Source: Lentisphaerota bacterium (GTDB lineage Bacteria; Verrucomicrobiota; Kiritimatiellia; RFP12; UBA3636). Taken from it: 12,907 nt of DNA. The notes under the pieces were generated by a model, which made no database searches, was not told the DNA's origin, and saw only the letters and a program-made list of their open reading frames with translations. The stretch covers positions 1 through 12,907 of the forward strand of contig JAAZAI010000519.1 in the NCBI GenBank assembly GCA_012514445.1, written 5' to 3'. A program made the position numbers and the translations under genes. This document shows, one piece after another, positions 1-5,962 of this stretch. Each line of letters opens with the position of its first letter. The first letter of the stretch is position 1.

Positions 1-1225
1 CGTTGGCGATCGCGGCGACGAGCATCGCCATGTGAAGCGGGGTCGTGGTCAGGCGGCCCTGGCCGATCCCGATCTGCGAGAGTTCGCGCCGTTCGCCGCG
101 CCCGAGGTGCGGGAGGTTGCCCTTCTGGGAGACCAGCGCGCCGCCGGCGGTCTGGAAGACGGGGATGCGGGCGTTGAACCAGAGGCGCTCGGCGAGGTCG
201 TTGAACGCCTCGGTGCCGCATTGCACGGCGGCGTTGGCGAAGTAGCTGTTGGAGGACTTGGCGAGGGCGGTGTCGAGGTCGATGATGCCGAACCCCGGCC
301 AGACGAGACCGCGCTTCTCATAGGCGTAGAACTCGTGGTCGCGAATGGGCCGGCGGGCGCCCGGAGCCAGATAGCCGTTGGACGGGCAGGCGATGAGCGG
401 CGGGATGCCGCGCTCGACGGCGAGGCCCGCGATGGCGATCTTGAACGTGGAGCCTGCGGGATAGCGGCCGTGCAGTGCGCGGTTGAGCAGCGGGGCGGCG
501 GGGTCGCTGTTCAAGGCGCGGTCGAAGACGTTCGGATCGAAGGACGGCGAGGAGAGGAGGACGCGGATCGCGCCGTTGCGCGGATCGATGGCGACGACCG
601 CGCCGCGCCGCCCCGACATCTGCTCGTAGGCGTGCTTCTGAAGTTCAGCGTCGAGCGTCAGCACGACGTCCCCGCCGACGTGGCGGACGTCCTGAAGCGC
701 CGTGAGGCCGGCCTTGCGCAAGTCGCGCCGGCCGGGCTCGTCATAGCCGCTCACGATCATGTCCGCCGCGCTTTCCATGCCGGTGAGTCCTTCCGAGGGG
801 TGGCGGAAGCCGACGACGTGGGCGGTGGCGGGTCCGTAGGGGTAGGCGCGGAGGGATTTGACCGTGGGGTCGGTCTCGGCGAGGATGCGTCCGTAGCGGT
901 CGCGGATCTCCCCGCGGACGAGGTGGGCGGCGGCGTTGTCCGGGCGCGGGTTGTGGCGTTCCATGAAGCGGACGAAATCGCGGCGCGTGAAGCCCGCGAG
1001 CTGCCAGGTCGCCTGATAGGCGAGGATGGCGCCAACGCCGACCAGGAAGAGCCAGCCGAACGAACGCAGGGTCCTGTGGCGCGGCCGGGGCTGGACTTCG
1101 CGGCGCAGGGCGAGGATCAGGACGAGCAGCAGACAGGCCGTGTGGAAGCAGAAGCCGAGCGCGGCCAGAACGGCGTGGGCTCGGGGCGGGGCCAGAAACT
1201 CGGTGAGGGATTCCAGCGCGGTCAT
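1..1225 (-). CDS. Penicillin-binding protein, transpeptidase (PbpA/FtsI-like), 3' end cut by window edge
   Basis: 408 codons are readable before the window edge. The product should cross-link peptidoglycan stem peptides on the outer face of the cytoplasmic membrane. The active-site motif GSTFK gives the nucleophile Ser259 and Lys262 (SxxK), and SSN at 324-326 is the SxN motif. The KTG motif is expected further on and lies outside the window. The juxtamembrane stretch RGEIRDRYGRILAETD (about 104-119) and the linker GLTGMES are typical of class B PBPs. No glycosyltransferase domain is present. Unusually, two hydrophobic segments precede the periplasmic part (about 16-40 and 55-76), where class B PBPs normally have one. 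The ATG at 1225 follows a purine-rich GAGAGAAG. The gene starts 10 bp after the methyltransferase stop, so it is probably the last visible member of the aconitase-methyltransferase transcript. PbpA-like versus FtsI is not resolved, and no FtsW/RodA neighbour is seen. Confidence 0.9.
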   Translation of the reverse strand, partial: MTALESLTEFLAPPRAHAVLAALGFCFHTACLLLVLILALRREVQPRPRHRTLRSFGWLFLVGVGAILAYQATWQLAGFTRRDFVRFMERHNPRPDNAAAHLVRGEIRDRYGRILAETDPTVKSLRAYPYGPATAHVVGFRHPSEGLTGMESAADMIVSGYDEPGRRDLRKAGLTALQDVRHVGGDVVLTLDAELQKHAYEQMSGRRGAVVAIDPRNGAIRVLLSSPSFDPNVFDRALNSDPAAPLLNRALHGRYPAGSTFKIAIAGLAVERGIPPLIACPSNGYLAPGARRPIRDHEFYAYEKRGLVWPGFGIIDLDTALAKSSNSYFANAAVQCGTEAFNDLAERLWFNARIPVFQTAGGALVSQKGNLPHLGRGERRELSQIGIGQGRLTTTPLHMAMLVAAIAN

Positions 1226-1235
1226 GCGGCTTCTC

Positions 1236-2440
1236 TCAACGCCTGGCGTCGCGCCGGCGGAACTGGGCCAGGGCTTCGGGCGTCAGCCGGGGGTTCTCGA
1301 GCAGCTTGCATTCGATGCGGCCGCTGTAGAACGTCTGCGCGTTCGGGCTCGTCAGGCCGACCGCCTCGGCGAGCTCGGGGTTGCCGGTGAAGACATACCC
1401 GTCGTAGGCGCCGGCATGGGATTCGAGGAAGCCGCCGATGTCGAGGTAGGTGCCGCGCAGACGAACGGGATCGCCCATGCGGCCGCCGTACGGCGGGTTG
1501 AGGAGGATCACGCCGCGCTCGGCGGACTCGGGCACGAGGCTGATCGTGAAGTCGCAGACGTCGCACTCGACATGCTCCGTTCCGCCGGCGAGGGCGAGAT
1601 TTTCGCGCGTGGCCGCGACCATGGCGGGGTCGATGTCGCTGGCGACGATCCGGCAGGCGATGTCCTTGTGCTGCTCGAATTCGCGGACCGCCTCGGAGCG
1701 CAGCCGCGTCCAGGCGCCGGGTTCGAAGCAGGCGAGGTGCATGAAGGCGAAGTTCTCGCGCTGGAGCGCCGGGGCGCGGTGCTGGGCCATCCAGAGCGCC
1801 TCGATGGCGATGGTGCCGCAGCCGCACATGGGGTTGAGGAGGTTGCCGCGGCGGTTCCAGCCGGAGGCCATGAGCAGGGCGGCGGCCAGGGATTCGCGCA
1901 TGGGCGCCTCGGAGGAGGCGGCGCGGTAGCCGCGGAAGCTGAGCGAGTCGCCGGTGGTGTCGAGGTAGATCGCCGCGGCGTCGTCTGTCCAGTGCAGGAA
2001 CAGGCACGCCTGGTCGCGCTCGTTGCCGGAGTCGGGCCGCCGGCCGCACGCGGTGCGCATGCGGTCCGCGACGGCGTCCTTGACCTTGAGCGCGGCGTAC
2101 TGCGTGTCGAAGATCGTGGGGTTGTCCACCGCGCGGTCCACGGAGAAGTAGCCTTCGGGGTCGAGGTAGCGTTCCCAGGGATTTCGACGAGGCTCGCGTA
2201 GAGCTGGTTGGCGTTGCGGGCCCGGAAGCGGTCGAGGGCGTAGAGGACGCGGTGGGCGGTGCGCAGGTGCAGGTTGAGCTTCATGCAGTCCGCGAGCGTG
2301 CCCTCGGTCTCGACGGCGGTTTCGGAGACGCGCCCCGTGCGGAAGCCGAGGGCGGCGATCTCGCTGGCGAGGTGCGGCGCGACCCCGGGGGAGCAGGTGA
2401 CGACCAGCGTGCTGGGTTCTTCGGTGAAGGAGGGGTTCAT
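1236..2440 (-). CDS. THUMP-domain rRNA N2-guanine methyltransferase (RlmL/YpsC-like), interrupted by a 1-nt frameshift
   Basis: About 401 residues after restoring one base, near the usual size for single-domain RlmL/YpsC-type enzymes. The first part, up to residue 87 or so, is the THUMP-like RNA-binding region (VVTCSPGVAPHLASEIAALG and onward). The second part is a Rossmann methyltransferase: SAM-binding motif I NPMCGCGTIAIEA at about 203-215, acidic motif II ASDIDP at about 267-272, and motif IV NPPYGGRM at about 315-322. The two parts lie in different frames. On the coding strand ATCCCTGGGAAC should read ATCCCCTGGGAAC to give the family's IPWERYLDPEGYFSVDRA; one C is missing at the CCC run complementary to 2178-2180. 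It lies between aconitase (10-bp gap) and the PBP (10-bp gap), consistent with an operon. Expected reaction: SAM-dependent methylation of a guanine in 23S rRNA. The exact target position is not determined. If the deletion is real the gene is inactive; sequencing error is equally possible. Confidence 0.85.
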
Positions 2441-2450
2441 GGTGCCGATC

Positions 2451-4391
2451 TCAGGAGCGACCCGAGGCGATGTACTGCATCAGACCGCCGATCAGGACGA
2501 TGGCCTTTTGACGCTCGGTGAGCGCGGCCTTCACTTTGAATGTGGCTCCGGTGGTCGTGTTGCGCACGACCATCTCGCCGCTGCCGGCGACGGCGTCCGC
2601 GATGCCGTCGAAGGCGAGCGCGTCGCCGGTGGCGATGGCGTCGTAGCCGGCCGGATCGACGAATGTGAACGGGACGATGCCGAAGTTGACGAGGTTGGCG
2701 AGGTGGATCCGCTCCATGCTCTTGGCGATGACGGCGCGCACGCCCAGGTACATCGGGCACATCGCGGCGTGCTCGCGGCTGGAGCCCTGCCCGTAGCTCT
2801 CGCCCGCGACGATCACGTTGGCGACGCCCGCGTCGCGGTTCGCGGCGGCCTTGTCGTGGAAGTCGGGGTCGAGGGGCTCGAAGACGAATTTCGCGTAGGC
2901 GGGGATGTTGGAGCGGTACTTGAGCCGCGCCCCCGCCGGCATGATGTGGTCCGTGGTGATCTTGTCGCCGACCTTGATCGTCGCCTGCGCGGCGAAAGAC
3001 TTCGGCAGCGGGGTGCCGACGGGCACGGCGCCGATGTTCGGACCGCGGACGATCTCGGCCCCGGGGATGCCCTTGCCGGCGGTCTCGCGGTAGAGGAAGA
3101 GGGAGTCGTCGATGATGTAGCGGTCCGGGATCTCGACGGGCGGCGCGGTCTCGACGGTCGTCGGATCGGTGATCACCCCGGTCAAGGCGGCGGCCACGGC
3201 GGATTCGGGGCTGACCAGGTAGACCTGGGCGGACTTCGTGCCGGAGCGTCCCTCGAAGTTGCGGTTGCCGGTGCGCAGGGACACCGCGTCCGTCCCCGGC
3301 GACTGGTGGTTGCCGATGCAGAAGCCGCAGGCGTTCTCGAGGAGGCGGGCGCCGGCGAGGATGAGGTCCTGCAGCAGGCCTTCCCGGGCGAGCTCGAGCA
3401 CGACCTGCCGGGAGCCCGGCGCGATGCCGAAGGAGACGTCCGGATGGATCTTCCTGCCCTTGAGCAGCAGCGCCACCGTCTTGAGGTCGCGGTAGGACGA
3501 GTTGGTGCAGGAGCCGATGAGCACCTGATTGACGCGCTTGCCCGCGAGGGAGGCGATGGTGGCGACGTTCGCCGGATTGTGCGGACAGGCCGCCAGCGGG
3601 ACGAGCGTGGAGAGGTCGATCTCGAAGACGGATTCGTAGGTCGCGTCCGGATCGGCGGCGATCGGCGTCCAGTCCGCCTCGCGGCCTTGCGCCGCGAGAA
3701 AGCGGCGCGTCACCTCGTCGCTCGGGAACACGGAGGTCGTCACGCCCAGCTCGGTGCCCATGTTGGTGATCGTCGAGCGCGACGGCACGTCGAGCGTCTT
3801 GACGCCTTCGCCGGCGTACTCCATGACGGCGCCGACGTTGCCGGAGGAGCCGAAGCGCTCGAGCACCTTGAGGATGACGTCCTTGGCGGAGACGCCGGGG
3901 CGCAGGCGGCCGGTCAGGTTTACTTGGACGACGCGCGGCGCGGTGAGGTGGAAGGCGCCGCCGCCCATGGCGACGGCGACGTCGAGCCCGCCGGCGCCGA
4001 TGGCGATCATGCCGAGGCCGCCGCCGGTGGGCGTGTGGGAGTCGGAGCCGATGAGCGTCTTGCCGGGGATTCCGAAGCGTTCGAGGTGGAGCTGGTGGCA
4101 GATGCCGTTGCCCGCGCGCGAGTAGATCACGCCGAACTTTTTCGCGGCGGACTGCAGGTACGCGTGGTCGTCGGCGTTCTCGAAGCCGACCTGGACGGTG
4201 TTGTGGTCGACGTAGCTGACGGAGAGTTCGGTGCGCACGCGGTCGATGCCCATGCTCTCGAACTGCAGGAAGGCCATGGTGCCCGTGGCGTCCTGCGTCA
4301 GGGTCTGGTCGATGCGGATGGCGATTTCGCTCCCGGGCTTGAGCGTGCCGGAGACGAGGTGCCGGGAGAGGATCTTCTCGGTGATGTTCAT
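2451..4391 (-). CDS. acn: Aconitate hydratase, Aquifex-type (short, about 650-aa class)
   Basis: 646 residues, shorter than AcnA or AcnB (about 850-900) and matching the short bacterial/archaeal aconitase class. It should interconvert citrate and isocitrate through cis-aconitate with a [4Fe-4S] cluster in the cytoplasm. Cluster ligands are visible: Cys295 in GSCTNSS, and Cys355 and Cys358 in ACGFCIGNHQSPG, followed by the active-site stretch RNFEGRSG. Near the N-terminus QDATGTMAF and DSHTPTGGG are the conserved substrate-side motifs. The C-terminal swivel domain carries GQGSSREHAA followed by ERIHLANLVNFGIVPFTF. The ATG at 4391 begins MNITEKILSRHL, as is typical for the family, with no Shine-Dalgarno sequence before it. 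A promoter lies about 80 bp upstream. It leads the run acn, methyltransferase, PBP. A related lyase of the same superfamily, such as homoaconitase, cannot be fully excluded, but the length and RNFEGR motif favour aconitase. Confidence 0.93.
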   Translation of the reverse strand: MNITEKILSRHLVSGTLKPGSEIAIRIDQTLTQDATGTMAFLQFESMGIDRVRTELSVSYVDHNTVQVGFENADDHAYLQSAAKKFGVIYSRAGNGICHQLHLERFGIPGKTLIGSDSHTPTGGGLGMIAIGAGGLDVAVAMGGGAFHLTAPRVVQVNLTGRLRPGVSAKDVILKVLERFGSSGNVGAVMEYAGEGVKTLDVPSRSTITNMGTELGVTTSVFPSDEVTRRFLAAQGREADWTPIAADPDATYESVFEIDLSTLVPLAACPHNPANVATIASLAGKRVNQVLIGSCTNSSYRDLKTVALLLKGRKIHPDVSFGIAPGSRQVVLELAREGLLQDLILAGARLLENACGFCIGNHQSPGTDAVSLRTGNRNFEGRSGTKSAQVYLVSPESAVAAALTGVITDPTTVETAPPVEIPDRYIIDDSLFLYRETAGKGIPGAEIVRGPNIGAVPVGTPLPKSFAAQATIKVGDKITTDHIMPAGARLKYRSNIPAYAKFVFEPLDPDFHDKAAANRDAGVANVIVAGESYGQGSSREHAAMCPMYLGVRAVIAKSMERIHLANLVNFGIVPFTFVDPAGYDAIATGDALAFDGIADAVAGSGEMVVRNTTTGATFKVKAALTERQKAIVLIGGLMQYIASGRS

Positions 4392-4470
4392 GGTGGCGGA
4401 ATCCGTTGGCTGGTGCGACGGTCGAGGTCGAAAAGGAGCTCGGTTTTTAAAGAACGGAAAACGGCGCGTA

Positions 4471-4499
4471 ACACTACAGGAAAAACGCCTTTTTGTCCA
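4471..4499 (-). promoter_or_regulatory. Putative sigma70-type promoter for the aconitase operon
   Basis: On the minus strand TGGACA (4499-4494, 5 of 6 to TTGACA) is followed by a 17-nt spacer and TAGTGT (4476-4471, 4 of 6 to TATAAT). It sits in the AT-rich 132-bp gap between nagA and acn, which predicts a leader of roughly 70 nt. The spacer contains an A5-CGCC-T5 near-palindrome. No GC-rich intrinsic terminator for nagA is visible in this gap, so some read-through from nagA is possible. Confidence 0.45.
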
Positions 4500-4523
4500 C
4501 TTGAAACGCGAACTGGATCCCGA

Positions 4524-5450
4524 CTAGATGCCGAGCACGCGCGCGGGATTGCGGCGACCGACCTGGATCAGGTCGTCCTCGCTCCAGTCCCCCAGCGAGG
4601 CCAGATGCCGCATGCAGTCCGCGAGCGTGCTCGACGAGCCGGCCAGCGTGGCCAAGCCGTTTTTGGCGGAGCCGGCGATGATGATCCGGCGCGAAGGCTC
4701 GATCACGACGTCCGAGTCCATGTAGTGGTAGGAGCCCGGCGGAAGGCCCGCGATGCCAGCGGAGTCGCTGACGACGATGAAGCGGTCGAGACCCTTGGCG
4801 CGCCGAGCCACGCGCAGGAAGTTCGCGGGCAGGTGATGCCCGTCCGCGATGAAGCAGGCGGTCAGGCGGTCTTCAGCGAGCTGCGTCCAGATCGGGTTCG
4901 GGTGGCGTGGCAGGGTGTTGGCGATGCCATTGCCCAGGTGCGTGCAGAGCGTGGCCCCGGCGTCGACGGCGCGGGCGATGACATCGTCCCCGGCCAGATG
5001 GTGGCCGAGGGAGACGACGACGCCCTGCCGTACGGCGTGGCGGATCAACTCGATGGCGCCCGGTGCCTCGGGAGCGAGCGTGAGGATGCGGATGGCACCT
5101 TCGGCGAGGCGCTGCCAGGCGTCGAAGCGCGCGGCGTCCGGGGGGGTGAGCCAGCGCAGCGCGTGAGCGCCGTTGCTGGGCGGGCAGAGAAACGGCCCTT
5201 CGAGGTGGATGCCCGCGAGGTGCTCGCGGACGCCGTCCTCGCGCATCGCCTGGGCGAAAATCGGCAAATTGCGTTCGAAGACGCCGGGTGCGCTCGTCAC
5301 GAGCGTGGGGCAGTAGGCGGAGGTGCCGCGTTCGCGCAGCGCGGTCGTGACGTCGCGGATCTGCTGGAGCGTGAGATCGGGGGCCGAGAAGTCGGCGCCC
5401 AGGAATCCGTTGACCTGCAGGTCGATCCAGCCGCTGGTGTCGATGTTCAT
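4524..5450 (-). CDS. nagA: N-acetylglucosamine-6-phosphate deacetylase, short form
   Basis: 308 residues. Expected to hydrolyse N-acetylglucosamine-6-phosphate to glucosamine-6-phosphate and acetate in the cytoplasm, in amino-sugar and peptidoglycan recycling. It is an amidohydrolase TIM barrel with the NagA ligand set: Glu84 in IHLEGPF, His150 in SLGHH, His171 in CTHLGNG, a substrate-contact ADGHH, and catalytic Asp229 in VVSDS. It starts at once with WIDLQVNGFLGADFS, so the N-terminal beta-sandwich segment present in the roughly 380-residue E. coli-type enzyme is missing. The usual HLFNAM is replaced by HLGNGI and VTDA by VSDS. From memory this variant is common in Planctomycetes and Verrucomicrobia and is not a sign of damage. 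It has its own promoter, and no nagB or transporter is adjacent in the window. Substrate specificity within the NagA/AgaA group is inferred. Confidence 0.88.
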   Translation of the reverse strand: MNIDTSGWIDLQVNGFLGADFSAPDLTLQQIRDVTTALRERGTSAYCPTLVTSAPGVFERNLPIFAQAMREDGVREHLAGIHLEGPFLCPPSNGAHALRWLTPPDAARFDAWQRLAEGAIRILTLAPEAPGAIELIRHAVRQGVVVSLGHHLAGDDVIARAVDAGATLCTHLGNGIANTLPRHPNPIWTQLAEDRLTACFIADGHHLPANFLRVARRAKGLDRFIVVSDSAGIAGLPPGSYHYMDSDVVIEPSRRIIIAGSAKNGLATLAGSSSTLADCMRHLASLGDWSEDDLIQVGRRNPARVLGI

Positions 5451-5540
5451 TTCAGAAGGGATCCACTCTTGTTTGAGAGAAAAGCTGTCTCCGGACTCGT
5501 TTGTCGGGGAGCATCCGATTCCGTTGGAAATTGAAAAACA

Positions 5541-5569
5541 ATTAAAGCCTTGAACTCAGCAGAAGTCAA
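5541..5569 (-). promoter_or_regulatory. Putative sigma70-type promoter for nagA
   Basis: On the minus strand TTGACT (5569-5564, 5 of 6) is followed by exactly 17 nt and TTTAAT (5546-5541, 5 of 6). This is the best consensus promoter on this strand and lies in a locally AT-rich patch. It predicts a start near 5534 and a leader of about 84 nt. Just downstream of the -10 is a small inverted repeat, AATTG-A5-CAATT at 5529-5543, overlapping the predicted transcription start; it could be an operator, but this is speculative. Confidence 0.55.
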
Positions 5570-5585
5570 GCCGAATGCGCGCTTG

Positions 5586-5615
5586 ACAAATCCGCGCCAG
5601 TCTGGGCGGATTTGT
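5586..5615. repeat. 30-nt hairpin (10-bp perfect outer stem)
   Basis: ACAAATCCGC (5586-5595) is the exact reverse complement of GCGGATTTGT (5606-5615). Between them CCAG and CTGG can pair around a single T, leaving one bulged G. No T-run follows on either strand, so it is not a classic intrinsic terminator. It lies directly upstream of the nagA promoter -35 and at the left edge of the DNA-methyltransferase remnant. A role as operator, end of a lost element, or processing structure is possible. Confidence 0.6.
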
Positions 5616-5763
5616 ACGACGAGACGAGCATGCCGCCGACGTTGCGCAGGCGCATCTGGCGAACGACCGCGCGGTGCTGGCCGCCTACGGTTTCGTCCGC
5701 GACCTGCCGGAGGAGGAGATCGTCGCCCGCCTCTTCGAGCGACTCCGTGATCTGAGCGGCTGA
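5587..5763 (+). pseudogene. C-terminal remnant of an MmeI-like/type IIG DNA methyltransferase
   Basis: Reading from after the stop at 5584 to the TGA at 5761-5763 gives a 58-codon frame. Its last 46 residues (from 5626) contain AHLANDRAVLAAYGF followed by EEEIVARLFERLRDLSG. From memory this matches the extreme C-terminus of class I SAM-dependent DNA methyltransferases of MmeI-like/type IIG restriction-modification enzymes (pattern ANDRAVxxAYGF, then an acidic helix ending the protein). Third positions are strongly G/C, as in real genes here. No ATG starts it, and no methyltransferase motif I or IV precedes it; the DNA just upstream is AT-rich promoter sequence. It is therefore a relic of a deleted gene. 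The opposite-strand reading of the same bases looks random. The family assignment rests on about 46 residues. Confidence 0.6.
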
Positions 5764-5820
5764 GATCGAAGAATTTGACAGGTCGGCCTGTTTCAACCCG
5801 AACCGGAAACCAGCGTTCGT

Positions 5821-5850
5821 TCCTGTCACAGTTTCGAAACTGTGACAGGA
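5821..5850. repeat. Perfect 30-bp palindrome
   Basis: The 15-nt half TCCTGTCACAGTTTC is followed immediately by its exact reverse complement, giving 30 bp with no mismatch and a TTCGAA centre; the flanking bases (T at 5820, G at 5851) no longer match. It lies about 50 bp upstream of the kinase promoter -35 and 57 bp after the methyltransferase remnant stop. A nearby imperfect inverted repeat, TTGACAGG-tcgg-CCTGTTTCAA (5775-5796), shares the CCTGT/ACAGG words. It could be a dimeric-regulator operator, a bidirectional terminator without T-runs, or a dispersed genomic repeat. Confidence 0.8.
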
Positions 5851-5900
5851 GGTTGGCAAGCAAAAGAATGGTGAGCGGAAATGCCTGTGCAACATGGGTG

Positions 5901-5929
5901 TTCACAAGGGCGGAGGTTTCTGGTATTCT
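5901..5929 (+). promoter_or_regulatory. Putative promoter of the Ser/Thr kinase gene, with extended -10
   Basis: TTCACA (5901-5906, 5 of 6) is followed by 17 nt and TATTCT (5924-5929, 4 of 6), preceded by TGG, which fits an extended -10 (TGn). The predicted transcription start near 5936 lies downstream of the earliest in-frame ATG at 5894, which argues that the kinase begins at the ATG at 5963 instead. Confidence 0.5.
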
Positions 5930-5962
5930 GAATCCCCATTGGCGCATCGAGCATCGAGGTCG

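Noticed and set aside
32..1390. 452-codon plus-strand open frame at the left edge
   Set aside because: It is antisense to the transpeptidase, which has SxxK and SxN motifs in the right spacing.
2259..5534. 1091-codon plus-strand open frame opposite nagA and aconitase
   Set aside because: It is composed of Arg/Gly/Asp/Val-rich filler, spans two convincing minus-strand genes and their promoter, and shows no domain; it is a GC-rich antisense artefact.
5775..5803. Plus-strand promoter from the TTGACA at 5775
   Set aside because: No acceptable -10 at 16-18 nt (CCGAAC at 17 nt); the box is better read as part of an imperfect inverted repeat.
5566..5895. 109-codon minus-strand frame in the nagA-kinase spacer
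   Set aside because: It would cross the 30-bp palindrome and the nagA -35, and the plus-strand reading of the same segment resembles a known methyltransferase C-terminus.
5894..5962. Kinase start at the upstream ATG (23 extra residues)
   Set aside because: The probable -35 and -10 elements lie inside this extension, so the transcript would start downstream of that ATG.
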